Positions 17,352 through 25,746 of a stretch of 64,000 bases of DNA are shown here, one piece after another. A program made the position numbers and the translations under genes. Location of the stretch: the NCBI RefSeq assembly GCF_000172415.1, contig NZ_ABLD01000015.1:62001-126000 (forward strand). The letters are read 5' to 3'. A model generated the notes under the pieces. The model made no database searches. It saw nothing but the letters and a program-made list of their open reading frames with translations, and had not been told where the DNA came from. Origin of the DNA: Paraburkholderia graminis C4D1M. Lineage in GTDB: Bacteria; Pseudomonadota; Gammaproteobacteria; Burkholderiales; Burkholderiaceae. Each line of letters begins with the position of its first letter. Positions within the stretch are counted from its first letter, which is position 1.

Positions 17352-18341
17352 ATGCACAAAATCGCCATCCTCGACGACTATCAGAATACATCGATGAAGT
17401 TCGGTAACTGGCACGGTCTACGTGAGCATGCCGAAATAACGGTCATCACCGACCATATCGACAATGAAGACGCTCTGGTCGAACGGCTTGAGCCGTATGA
17501 CATTCTGTGCGTCATGCGGGAACGGACCTGGTTTCCGGGAAGCGTCCTCTCGCGACTCAAATGCCTCAAATTGCTGGCAAGCACCGGGCCGTGGAACGCC
17601 GCGATCGATATCGAAGCCGCGGACGAACTCGGCATCACGGTCTGCGGGACGGCCTCGTCGCTCACCGCCGCGGCTGAACACACATGGGCGCTGATTCTGG
17701 CCGCGGCGCGCCACATCCCGACAGAAGTAAGCTCGTTCAGAAACGGAGGATGGCAAGTTACCGTCGGCCGGGACCTGAACGGCAAGACGCTCGGTGTGCT
17801 TGGACTAGGCTATTCGGGAAGCGTGACCGCACGCGTCGCACAGGCCTTCGGCATGAAGACAATCGCATGGAGCCAGAACATGACTGCGGAGTCCGCGGCG
17901 AGCCATGGGGCTCAGTACGTATCGAAAGAAGAATTGCTCGCCTCCAGTGACATTCTGTCTATTCACGTTCGCCTTTCGGAGCGCACACGCAATATGATTG
18001 GTGAACACGAGCTTTCTCTGATGCAGCCTCACGCGCTGCTCGTCAACACCGCGCGCGGCCCGATCGTCAACGAGCAGGCTCTGATTGCCGCGTTGAACCG
18101 CAAGCAGATTGCGGGTGCCGCCATGGACGTATTCGATGTCGAGCCATTGCCCGCGAATCATCCATACCGGACCATGGACAACGTCATAGCAACTTCACAT
18201 ATCGGCTACGTCACCGAAGGTTCTTACGAGTTCTACTATGGCGAATCGGTGGAAAACATCCTTGCCTGGATTGAAGGCAAACCGATTCGCACGCTGACCG
18301 CAGCGAAGCGGGAAATCAGCTACCAGACGGTTCCCTCCTGA
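17352..18341 (+). CDS. D-2-hydroxyacid dehydrogenase
   Basis: 329 residues. The NAD-binding fingerprint is LGVLGLGYSGSVTARVAQAFGM (residues 149-170). The catalytic trio is in place: Arg in NTARGPIVNE, Glu in DVFDVEPLP, His in TSHIGYVTEG. It belongs to the phosphoglycerate-dehydrogenase-like branch and would interconvert a 2-oxoacid and the D-2-hydroxyacid with NAD(H) in the cytoplasm. The spacing of 113 bases after the MFS gene leaves room for a weak internal promoter, but the operon arrangement is likely. Its last 26 bases overlap the CoA-transferase remnant on the opposite strand. Confidence 0.9.
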   Translation: MHKIAILDDYQNTSMKFGNWHGLREHAEITVITDHIDNEDALVERLEPYDILCVMRERTWFPGSVLSRLKCLKLLASTGPWNAAIDIEAADELGITVCGTASSLTAAAEHTWALILAAARHIPTEVSSFRNGGWQVTVGRDLNGKTLGVLGLGYSGSVTARVAQAFGMKTIAWSQNMTAESAASHGAQYVSKEELLASSDILSIHVRLSERTRNMIGEHELSLMQPHALLVNTARGPIVNEQALIAALNRKQIAGAAMDVFDVEPLPANHPYRTMDNVIATSHIGYVTEGSYEFYYGESVENILAWIEGKPIRTLTAAKREISYQTVPS

Positions 18342-18597
18342 CAAGGTAATCTACCGGAAAAAGCGGCGGTGTCCCGCCGCCTTTCTTCGACAGGCAGGCC
18401 GACAAACGTAGCTGCACCGTCTTGTGTCGTCCGCTCGATACGAGCGCCCTTGTCTGTTCGTGTGCGACCACCTGATCGACCGTTTGAATCGGGCCACAAG
18501 AAATACCGGCCTCGTCGAGGCGTTCAAGCCAGTAAGCAGCGGCCTTCTTGCCGAAGGCACGCTGCAACAGGTCGATAAGTTCTACACGGTTACTCAC
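18316..18597 (-). pseudogene. Remnant: C-terminal piece of a second CaiB-type CoA transferase
   Basis: The frame encodes YWLERLDEAGISCGPIQTV then DQVVAHEQTRAL, which lines up with the C-terminal part of the intact CoA transferase at 14515 (DWLNALEAGSIPCGPLQTV, DRVVTNEQTASL). The first 300 or so residues, including the catalytic Asp, are missing. After TRAL the frame loses family character, while the +1 frame reads TQDGAATFVGLPVE, like the usual end, so a frameshift seems to have occurred. It sits directly downstream of hyuB and in the same direction, so a full gene may once have followed hyuAB. Confidence 0.72.
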
Positions 18598-18654
18598 TCG
18601 TCGAGTGGAAGCTGCCTGGTCATCTGCATACTCCGTTTATATGCTGTCACCTGC

Positions 18655-20397
18655 TTACGTTGCCTCCACGGCGACTTCATATTTCTCCGGCTGGATCGGC
18701 CCCAGGTCGAGCTGATAGATGCGGACTGCCGCCTCGCGACTGATGTAGCCGTCGGCAACATCGGCGAGCACCCGCGCGCGCTCGCGTTGCCGTGGCTCGC
18801 CGAAACCGCCGCTGCCTGCCGGCTGCACGACGACCTGGTCATTCCGGTAGACCACCGTCTGGCCGCCCTTTGCAGGTACGGCCACCTCCTGGCCGTCCGC
18901 GCGCCGTACCTTGCACACAAACGGGCTGCCGGCGAGGCCGCCAAAATGTCCTTCAGGCGCCGTATAACCGCGCTCTCCCGAGACCGTAAAGGTGGCTTCG
19001 TCATATTCGACCCGGTACACGCGGCGAGAGGTCAGCCCACCGCGCTGCCGGCCGGCGCCACCCGTATCCGATACGAGCGACCACTCTTCCACCAGCAACG
19101 GCGATGTCCGTTCGATCATCTCGATCGACTGGCTGCCAGCGTTGCCGACATAGACCCGGATCCCGCTGACCCCGTCCTTGTCTGGCCGCGCACCCATGCC
19201 GCCGGCGTGAACGTCATGCATCGTGACGAATTTTTCTCCAGTCTCCGCCACTCGCTTCTGATTCGTATCGCGTCCGCTAAAGATTCCCGCGCAGGCCGCG
19301 CAGTTGCTTTGTCCGAGGATGCGATCCGGGACGGCAGGCGCAAGAGCCTTGAGAAGAAGGTCGATCACTCGCGGCGAGGTTTCGGTGTTGCCCGACACGA
19401 CAGAGGCCGGGTACTCGCAATTGAGGACACTGCCTTGCGGAGCAATGATGGTCACGGGCCGATAGCAGCCCTGGTTGATTGGAATGCTCAGGTCCGTCAA
19501 TGCCTTGACTGTGAACCAGGTGCTGTTGCAGGTGACTGAAAACGGACAATTGATCCCGCCGCGCACCTGAGCGCCTGTCCCCGTGAAGTCGAAGGTAATG
19601 TGGTCGCCCTTCACGGTAACGTTCACCTTCAGGAGCGGTCGCTCGTGCTTCCATCCTGGCGCCTCGATCGGGTCGAGGAATTCCTCAGCTTCATAGACGC
19701 CGTCCGGGATCTTCGCAATCTCCGCGCGGATGAGCTTCTCCGAATGGTCGAGACTCTGGCTCATGACTTCGCGCAATGCATCGGCGCCATATTTCGCCAC
19801 CAGCTCGGCAATGCGCCGGTCGCCCACGTACGTGCCGGCGTACTGCGCCTGGATATCGAGCCTTAATTCATGCGAGTTTCTGCTGTTGCGCGTGAGTATT
19901 TCCAGTACGTCGCGCACCGGCTCGTCGTTCCGGTACAGCAGAACCGGCGGAATCCGGATTCCCTCGGCGAAGACGTCCCACGTCGCAATCGCATAGCTGC
20001 CCGGCGACTGACCGCCAATGTCGGTCCAGTGGCCACGCGTCATCACGAAGGCGACGATCTCGCCGCCGACAAAGACAGGGCGCGTGAACTGCACGTCCGG
20101 CTGGTGATTGCCGCCCCCCACGTACGCGTCATTGCTGACGATCACATCGCCAGGCCGCAGATTGTCGCGGCCGATCGCCTCCACCGACACGCGCGTGGAG
20201 ATCACGGCCGAACCCAGCATCGTTGGAATGTCGTTGCCTTGAGCCACGAGTTGCATATCCGCGTCGAAGATTGCGGCCGACGAGTCGCCACTCGCATGCA
20301 TCAGCGGACTTCCCGCCGTGCGCATCATTGCAATCTTCATTTCGCGCGCAACCGCATACAGGCTGCTACGGATGATTTCGTATGTCACGATGTTCAT
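18655..20397 (-). CDS. hyuB: Hydantoinase/oxoprolinase B-type subunit
   Basis: 580 residues. The family signature is present: MKIAMMRTAGSPLMHASGDSS and GDVIVSNDAYVGGGNHQPD near residues 25-100, HITFDFTGTGAQVRGGINCP near 265, and GGMGARPDKDGVSG near 390. With HyuA it forms an ATP-dependent amidohydrolase opening five-membered cyclic amides (5-oxoproline, hydantoins) or an acetone-carboxylase-like complex. The ATG at 20397 is 2 bases from the hyuA stop, implying translational coupling. The length is normal. The substrate is undetermined; the adjacent CoA-transferase remnant and LysR gene suggest one regulon. Confidence 0.88.
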   Translation of the reverse strand: MNIVTYEIIRSSLYAVAREMKIAMMRTAGSPLMHASGDSSAAIFDADMQLVAQGNDIPTMLGSAVISTRVSVEAIGRDNLRPGDVIVSNDAYVGGGNHQPDVQFTRPVFVGGEIVAFVMTRGHWTDIGGQSPGSYAIATWDVFAEGIRIPPVLLYRNDEPVRDVLEILTRNSRNSHELRLDIQAQYAGTYVGDRRIAELVAKYGADALREVMSQSLDHSEKLIRAEIAKIPDGVYEAEEFLDPIEAPGWKHERPLLKVNVTVKGDHITFDFTGTGAQVRGGINCPFSVTCNSTWFTVKALTDLSIPINQGCYRPVTIIAPQGSVLNCEYPASVVSGNTETSPRVIDLLLKALAPAVPDRILGQSNCAACAGIFSGRDTNQKRVAETGEKFVTMHDVHAGGMGARPDKDGVSGIRVYVGNAGSQSIEMIERTSPLLVEEWSLVSDTGGAGRQRGGLTSRRVYRVEYDEATFTVSGERGYTAPEGHFGGLAGSPFVCKVRRADGQEVAVPAKGGQTVVYRNDQVVVQPAGSGGFGEPRQRERARVLADVADGYISREAAVRIYQLDLGPIQPEKYEVAVEAT

Positions 20398-20399
20398 GT

Positions 20400-22439
20400 T
20401 CAGGCCGCCAGTTCGATCACAAGGTTCAGGTCGTCGTCGACGCGTGCTGTATGCGATTCTTTCAGGACCGCGCAACTGCTGTGCTCTTCGATGACGGCCG
20501 GGCCGTCGATCTGGGCGCCGACCGGAAGCCGGCTGCGAGCAAAGACCGGCAAGGCCCTGACAGTTCCATCGATGTACACATCGCGTGTTCGCAAAGGAGT
20601 AACCGCTGCTTCCTCATCCGAATGCGCGACGCCGCCTTGCCAGCCGCTCGTCGCAATGAGTTGCAGCCGCAAGTTGGCGACCATGATCGTCTTGTCCTTG
20701 CTTACGAAGTTCCATAGACGCTGATGCGCCGCCTCGAAGTCGCTCGCGAGCGCAGCGCACGATGCGCCTTCCGGGACCTCTACCGTGATGACATCCGGTT
20801 GACCGACGTAGCGGCAGTCCGCGAGACGCACAGCGCGGGTCGCATTTGCCTCGACACCGTGGCGCCCTGCTTCGCTTCGCCCGAGCGCAAGCAGTTCGCT
20901 GAATTCCGCGTGCAGTCTTTCGTCGCCGAGCTTGGCGAGGTCGCATTCGACCGGGCGTTGATAGTCGTACTGCTGGTCGGCGACCATCATGCCGAACGCG
21001 CTGAAGAGGCCCGGCAGCGGCGGAATCACAACGCGGCGAATCCCCATTTCATGAGCGAGGTCTACCGCATGTACAGGGCCCGCGCCGCCATAACAGATGT
21101 ACGAGAATTCACGCGGGTCGTAACCCCGCTCCACCGTCATGATGCGAACCGCCTGCGCCATCAGTGCGTTGGCGACGGAGCGAACCGCCTGCGCCGCCTC
21201 CGGCACGCTCATGCCCAAAGGTTTGGCAATGACTTCGTCGACGACGCGCCGCGCCGCCTTGGCGTCCAGCTTGAATTCGCCCCCGAGAAAATTGTCCGGG
21301 TCGATATAGCCAAGCACGAGATTGCAGTCGGTGACGGTCGGTCGGGTACCGCCGCGGCCATAGCATGCGGGACCCGGGTCGGCGGCGGCGCTCTCGGGTC
21401 CGATGCGTACGCCGCCACCCGCGTCGATCCAGACGATGGAGCCGCCGCCCGCACCCACGGAGTCGATGTCGATGCTGGGAGAGCGCACTGTGTAGCTGTG
21501 CAACAGGCTTTTGTTCCGGATCTCCGGTCTGAAGTCGCGGATGAGCGAGACGTCGAACGTCGTGCCGCCCATATCGCCAAGAATCGCATTGCGCAGGTTG
21601 CCCCGCTCGCAATTGCGGATTGCGGCGCTAACACCGCCCGCAGGCCCCGACTCGAGCAGCACGATCGGACGGTCAGCGACGCGCGCCGGGCTCGCGAGCC
21701 CACCGTTGGATTGCATGAACAGAAACTTGCCGGCAAAGCCAAGCTGCGCAAGCGCATCCACCAGACGGCCGATGTAGCGCCCGCACACCGGTCCGAGCAT
21801 TGCGTTAATGACGGTCGAACTGGTCCGCTCGTACTCCATGGCTTCAGGGTTGACTTCGTGCGAGGCGCACACGAACCGGTCCGGCAGCATTTCCCGCAGC
21901 GCGCCAACGGCAGCCATTTCATGCTCGGGATTGACGTGCGCGTGCAGGAAACACACAGCGACCGCTTCAACGTCTGAGTCACGGATGCGCGCGGCGATCT
22001 GCGTCAGTTCCTCGTGCGAGAGCGCTGTCTCGACGCTCCCATCGAAACGCAGGCGCTCCGTTACCTCAAGTCTCCAACGACGCTCGACCAGCGCCCTTGG
22101 GTTGTCGAACAGCAGGTCGTACAGGTCGGCACGGTCGTGACGGGATGCACGCCTCAATTCAAGAATGTCCCTGAACCCGCGCGTGGTGACCAACGCAGTT
22201 TTCGCGCCCGTGCCTTCGACCACCATGTTCGTGGCCATTGTCGTTCCGTGGCCAAGGAATGAAATATCGCCGCTCTTCGAGCCTGAGATTTCGAGAATCC
22301 TTCGAAAACCTTCGACCGTCCCCAGGACGCGGTCTTTAGGCGTCGTCGGCACCTTGGTCGACCACACTTTTCCGGTCGAGTCGTCCACCATGACGACGTC
22401 GGTGAAGGTCCCGCCGACGTCTATTCCTATTCGTTTCAC
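20400..22439 (-). CDS. hyuA: Hydantoinase/oxoprolinase A-type subunit (ATPase domain)
   Basis: 679 residues. It begins VKRIGIDVGGTFTDVVMVDD, the phosphate-1 loop of the actin/hexokinase-like fold. LGHGTTMATNMVVEGTGAKTALVTTRGFRDILEL follows, then GDMGGTTFDVSLI (phosphate-2) and GGGSIVWIDAGGGVRIGPESAAADPGPACYGRGG. The start is GTG at 22439, with GGAG 11 bases upstream; the longer frame to 22985 has no family sequence and would overlap the LysR gene. The ATPase subunit phosphorylates the amide so that HyuB can open it. First gene of the leftward hyuAB operon, divergent from the LysR gene at 22752. Confidence 0.9.
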   Translation of the reverse strand: MKRIGIDVGGTFTDVVMVDDSTGKVWSTKVPTTPKDRVLGTVEGFRRILEISGSKSGDISFLGHGTTMATNMVVEGTGAKTALVTTRGFRDILELRRASRHDRADLYDLLFDNPRALVERRWRLEVTERLRFDGSVETALSHEELTQIAARIRDSDVEAVAVCFLHAHVNPEHEMAAVGALREMLPDRFVCASHEVNPEAMEYERTSSTVINAMLGPVCGRYIGRLVDALAQLGFAGKFLFMQSNGGLASPARVADRPIVLLESGPAGGVSAAIRNCERGNLRNAILGDMGGTTFDVSLIRDFRPEIRNKSLLHSYTVRSPSIDIDSVGAGGGSIVWIDAGGGVRIGPESAAADPGPACYGRGGTRPTVTDCNLVLGYIDPDNFLGGEFKLDAKAARRVVDEVIAKPLGMSVPEAAQAVRSVANALMAQAVRIMTVERGYDPREFSYICYGGAGPVHAVDLAHEMGIRRVVIPPLPGLFSAFGMMVADQQYDYQRPVECDLAKLGDERLHAEFSELLALGRSEAGRHGVEANATRAVRLADCRYVGQPDVITVEVPEGASCAALASDFEAAHQRLWNFVSKDKTIMVANLRLQLIATSGWQGGVAHSDEEAAVTPLRTRDVYIDGTVRALPVFARSRLPVGAQIDGPAVIEEHSSCAVLKESHTARVDDDLNLVIELAA

Positions 22440-22751
22440 GCTTCGTTGTCTCCGTTGACAAACATGAGCCTCCTCGAATACCGGTCGGACGTCGACGAGC
22501 CATTCGCGGAATGAGCCTCCCGGCGCCGTCTGCATGCATCGAGGCGGAAATCGCGAGTACACTGCGCGACAGTGATTCGCGTGAGTTATCGCCTGGCGTC
22601 GAATGCATCGTGTGATCCGTCCGAATACGTTGCATCGACGTGCGCGCCTTGCAGATCGCGTACTCGTCCACCGGCAGGTCCAGTGTACTGATGCGTCGTC
22701 CAAGGCAGATAATGAAAGGTTTGAATCAGGTGAACGTCTGAGGTTATATCC
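22440..22751. promoter_or_regulatory. hyuA/LysR divergent control region
   Basis: 312 bases without genes. Its right part (22682-22751) and the first bases of the LysR gene are duplicated at 28229-28316. The perfect dyad GGTTAT-N7-ATAACC at 22742-22760 overlaps the LysR start codon. No other signal was recognised in the left part. Confidence 0.6.
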
Positions 22752-22770
22752 GTGATAACCAGTAACGATG
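22682..22770 (+). repeat. Copy A of a duplicated LysR promoter and 5-prime end
   Basis: About 89 bases, from AGTGTACTGATGCG to the seventh codon of the LysR gene, recur at 28229-28316 at roughly 85 percent identity by eye. The last 30 or so bases are nearly identical, including the dyad GGTTATATCCGTGATAACC. Confidence 0.8.
22742..22760. promoter_or_regulatory. 19-bp dyad overlapping the LysR start codon
   Basis: GGTTATATCCGTGATAACC is a perfect 6-7-6 inverted repeat; the GTG start of the regulator lies inside it at 22752. A regulator bound here would block its own translation-start region, as expected for autorepression. Confidence 0.65.
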
Positions 22771-23687
22771 CGATTCTCAGGCGCCTTCGGGGAGCCCACA
22801 TTGCGCTGCTGATCGCGCTCGACGACCACGGGTCTTTGCGCAAGGCAGCGCAGCAGATCTCCTTGTCGCAGCCGGCGATAACCAAATCGCTGCAAGAGCT
22901 CGAAGCCATATTCGGTGTTGAACTGTTTTCCCGCTCGCCACGTGGGATTGTTCCCAACGACCTGGGGCGATGCGTGATACGTCACGCACGAACGCTTCGG
23001 GCGGACGTCGGAACGATGCGCGATGAGATGGCGGCAATCCTCCGAGGCGGCGGCGGAACACTCGCCGTTGGCGCAGTGATGGGCTCGTTGCCGGTGTGGC
23101 TGGCGCCTACTGTAAAAGCGCTACGCGAGAGTCAGCCCGATACCTCGATCGAGGTGTGGGAAGACAACAGCGCGCGGCTGCTCGCGATGCTCGACCAGCG
23201 GCTGCTGGACCTCGTGATCGGGCGGTCCAGTGTCAGCGTTCATCCGGAGGCCTACGACTTCATTCCGCTAGAGGTGGAAGAGATATGCGTGGTGGTAGAT
23301 GGCGCCGACCCTCTGGGCGATAGAACCGGCGTGCAACTAGCCGACATTATTGGTAACCCGTGGATCGTTCCGCAGGCAACACTGCCGATGCGGTCACTCT
23401 TCGAGCAGCTTCTCGATGACGAAGGTCTCGGCTTTCCACGCTACGCGATGGAAACCTCGTCCACCTTCGCCACACTCGCTCTGCTCCAGACCGGAGGCGG
23501 CACGGTGGGCCTGATACCTCGCAAGGTCGCGGAGTATTTCGCGGTGGGCGGGCTCGTAAAGATATTGCCGATTTACATCGAGCGGCGTGGAGCGCCATAC
23601 GGCATTGCAACGCGTCGTGGCGCCACGCTGACGCAACCTGTGTTGAAGTTCATCGAACTTTGCCAGAGCCGCATCGCACAAAAGTGA
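22752..23687 (+). CDS. LysR-family transcriptional regulator (GbpR-like)
   Basis: 311 residues. The helix-turn-helix reads LLIALDDHGSLRKAAQQISLSQPAITKSLQELE (residues 16-48), followed by FGVELFSRSPRGIVPNDLGR. The effector domain has the GbpR/CbbR-like TLAVGAVMGSLPVWLAPTVKALRE opening. The start is GTG at 22752. It is divergent from hyuA; the presence of a copy of its operator in front of the crotonase operon (28288-28306) suggests that it controls both operons. The inducer is unknown, probably an intermediate of the acid or amide pathway. Confidence 0.9.
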   Translation: MITSNDAILRRLRGAHIALLIALDDHGSLRKAAQQISLSQPAITKSLQELEAIFGVELFSRSPRGIVPNDLGRCVIRHARTLRADVGTMRDEMAAILRGGGGTLAVGAVMGSLPVWLAPTVKALRESQPDTSIEVWEDNSARLLAMLDQRLLDLVIGRSSVSVHPEAYDFIPLEVEEICVVVDGADPLGDRTGVQLADIIGNPWIVPQATLPMRSLFEQLLDDEGLGFPRYAMETSSTFATLALLQTGGGTVGLIPRKVAEYFAVGGLVKILPIYIERRGAPYGIATRRGATLTQPVLKFIELCQSRIAQK

Positions 23688-23766
23688 GGGGCGGTTATTC
23701 ACGGCTAATCCCGGCTCACGATAGGCGCACGCAATCTGCGTCTTGCGCGCGCATGCCCTCTACTGC

Positions 23767-24666
23767 TTATTCCTTGTCGAAAGCAAAGCGGAAGCTGTCA
23801 CCGTGGCTCACCACGCGACCGGCCGTTGGCGACGGGAAGTGAGCCGTCAGGATTTTCGTTGACGTGTCCGCGTAGCGGCTCATCACACCCAGCCGCGCCT
23901 GATGGGCCAGCCCGGCGTCGAAATCCGCCGCGTTCGGGAGCGAAGGGTCGACAAACTGGATTGGATGGTGGATCACGTCGCCGGTCATTACGGCATGTTC
24001 GCCATGCTCATGCCCGACATGAATCAGCACATGGCCCGCAGTGTGGCCCGCTGCCGGAGTGAACCACACATTCTCGCCGAGTTCGTGCTCGAACGAATGG
24101 TCCATTTCGACAAACCTCGCCTGGCCGTGTTCGACGACAGGCAGCACGCTATCGACGAACGAGCCGCGATTCACCGGCAATTCAGGATTCGACTGATGCA
24201 GTTTCATCAGATGGTCGTACTCGGTGCGCGAGAAGATGTATTTCGCACGCGGGAAGGTCGGAACCCAGCGGCCATCTTCTAGACGAGTGTTCCAGCCGAC
24301 ATGATCGGTGTGCAGATGCGTGCACATCACGTAGTCGATGTCTTCCGGACGGATGCCCAGCGCCGCCAGGTTATCGATGTATGGCGTCTGCAGGTTGCTC
24401 CATGCCGGCATCGACGGACGTTGCTTGTGATTTCCGTTGCAGGTGTCCACAAGAATGGTGTGATGGCGCGTTTTGACAACGTAGCTGTGGAAGCTGAGAT
24501 ACAGCTTGAGGTCGGTCGGTTCGATCAGGCGCGGACCGAGCCAGCTGCGCTGCTCCTTCACGAAGTCGCTCTCGACCGTGGGGAAAAGCCAATTCGGTTC
24601 AAACTCCAGGCTATCGATCTCGCTGAACTTGCTGATCTCGACGTCGCCGATTTTCTGCACGTGCAC
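23767..24666 (-). CDS. Metallo-beta-lactamase-fold hydrolase
   Basis: 299 residues. The di-metal site is complete: THLHTDHVGWN (HxHxDH), the His of AAGHTAGHVLIHVGHEHG, Asp in MTGDVIHH, and His in TAHFPSP. The group is the one with N-acyl-homoserine lactonases and methyl parathion hydrolase-like enzymes. The start is GTG at 24666 with AAGGAG 6 bases upstream; the ATG at 24696 has no such site. It has no signal peptide. Last gene of the leftward operon with a crotonase, an MFS carrier and an HMG-CoA-lyase-like enzyme; it could hydrolyse a lactone or thioester of the pathway, which is inferred. Confidence 0.85.
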   Translation of the reverse strand: MHVQKIGDVEISKFSEIDSLEFEPNWLFPTVESDFVKEQRSWLGPRLIEPTDLKLYLSFHSYVVKTRHHTILVDTCNGNHKQRPSMPAWSNLQTPYIDNLAALGIRPEDIDYVMCTHLHTDHVGWNTRLEDGRWVPTFPRAKYIFSRTEYDHLMKLHQSNPELPVNRGSFVDSVLPVVEHGQARFVEMDHSFEHELGENVWFTPAAGHTAGHVLIHVGHEHGEHAVMTGDVIHHPIQFVDPSLPNAADFDAGLAHQARLGVMSRYADTSTKILTAHFPSPTAGRVVSHGDSFRFAFDKE

Positions 24667-24744
24667 TGCGTTCTCCTTCTTCCGCTTCAAAAACATTTCA
24701 TGCCGGGGCGCGGACCGACGCGCACACGTGGCAATGCATTACCG

Positions 24745-25704
24745 TCACTGCCCCGCCGGGAGCATCTCCGCCTCGCGCAGATCGAATGTCTTGGGAACGC
24801 CTGCTCGCGCAATGGCACCCGTGAACGGCTCACCTGGTAACCAGCCCGCAATCGTCTCCCTGATTGCAAGCAGCGCATCGATATTTATGCCCGTATCGAA
24901 CCCTTCGGATTCCAGGAGAAAAACAGTGTCTTCGGTATTGATGTTCCCAGTGGCATTCGGCGCGAACGGACACCCGCCAAGACCGCCTAGCGAAGAGTCG
25001 AAGCTGCGCACACCGGCATCGAGCGCGGCGACGACATTGGCAAGACCGAGGCCCCGGGTGTCGTGGAAATGACAGGCGACCGGCACGTCCCTGGTGATCG
25101 CGAGAACCTCGCGCATCAGCGCCTTCACCTGGCGGGGATTCGCATAACCGACCGTATCGGCAATCGTGATCTCGTCAGCGCCTGCTTCGAGGAGTGTTTC
25201 CACGAGACCGAGCACCCCGCTTTCTTCGACGCGGCCGGAGATCGTGCAGCCGAACGCGGTCGCCACGCCCGCGCCGAGCGTGATTCTGCGCGCTGTGCGT
25301 TCAACGGTGTCGCGCTCGAGGACAATCCGCGCGAAGTCTTCCACTGACTCCGCCGTCGTCCGGCGCACATTTTTCAGGTTGTGTTCGTTACTTGCCGACA
25401 GCACGTAATGCACCTTGCTCAGACCGACTTCAAACGCGCGTTGCGCCCCCTTCAGATTCGGAACCAGCGCCGCAGCGTGCAGTCCGGTTATATCGAGCGC
25501 GCCCCGAGCCACTTCCACTGCATCGGCAAACTGCGGGACGATTTTGGGAGGCACGAACGACGTCACTTCGATTTCGACCGAGCCGGCCTCCACCATTCGC
25601 CGGCACCACTCCAGCTTCTGCTCTGTCGACAGAATCGTCCGGACCATTTGCAGGCCATCGCGCAGCCCTACTTCCCGCACTGTCACCTTTTCACGCGTCG
25701 TCAT
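24745..25704 (-). CDS. Hydroxymethylglutaryl-CoA lyase family protein
   Basis: 319 residues, DRE-TIM metallolyase fold. VTVREVGLRDGLQMVRTILS holds the metal Asp and catalytic Arg; CHFHDTRGLGLAN holds the metal HxH; SSLGGLGGCPFAPNATGN carries the G-loop with the catalytic Cys. The family cleaves HMG-CoA, or a related 3-hydroxy-3-alkylacyl-CoA, to acetyl-CoA and a keto acid. The ATG at 25704 has AAGGAG upstream; the longer start at 25743 is unsupported. It lies between an MFS carrier and the MBL hydrolase. Together with the crotonase it matches hydration and then cleavage of an enoyl-CoA such as 3-methylglutaconyl-CoA; the exact acid is inferred only. Confidence 0.88.
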   Translation of the reverse strand: MTTREKVTVREVGLRDGLQMVRTILSTEQKLEWCRRMVEAGSVEIEVTSFVPPKIVPQFADAVEVARGALDITGLHAAALVPNLKGAQRAFEVGLSKVHYVLSASNEHNLKNVRRTTAESVEDFARIVLERDTVERTARRITLGAGVATAFGCTISGRVEESGVLGLVETLLEAGADEITIADTVGYANPRQVKALMREVLAITRDVPVACHFHDTRGLGLANVVAALDAGVRSFDSSLGGLGGCPFAPNATGNINTEDTVFLLESEGFDTGINIDALLAIRETIAGWLPGEPFTGAIARAGVPKTFDLREAEMLPAGQ

Positions 25705-25746
25705 TCCTGAATCTCCTTCGTCACCAGATGACCGCATGGGCATCTG

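Noticed and set aside
20400-22985. Extended start for hyuA at 22985
   Set aside because: The extra 182 residues lack family sequence and overlap the divergent LysR gene; GTG at 22439 starts exactly at the conserved nucleotide loop.
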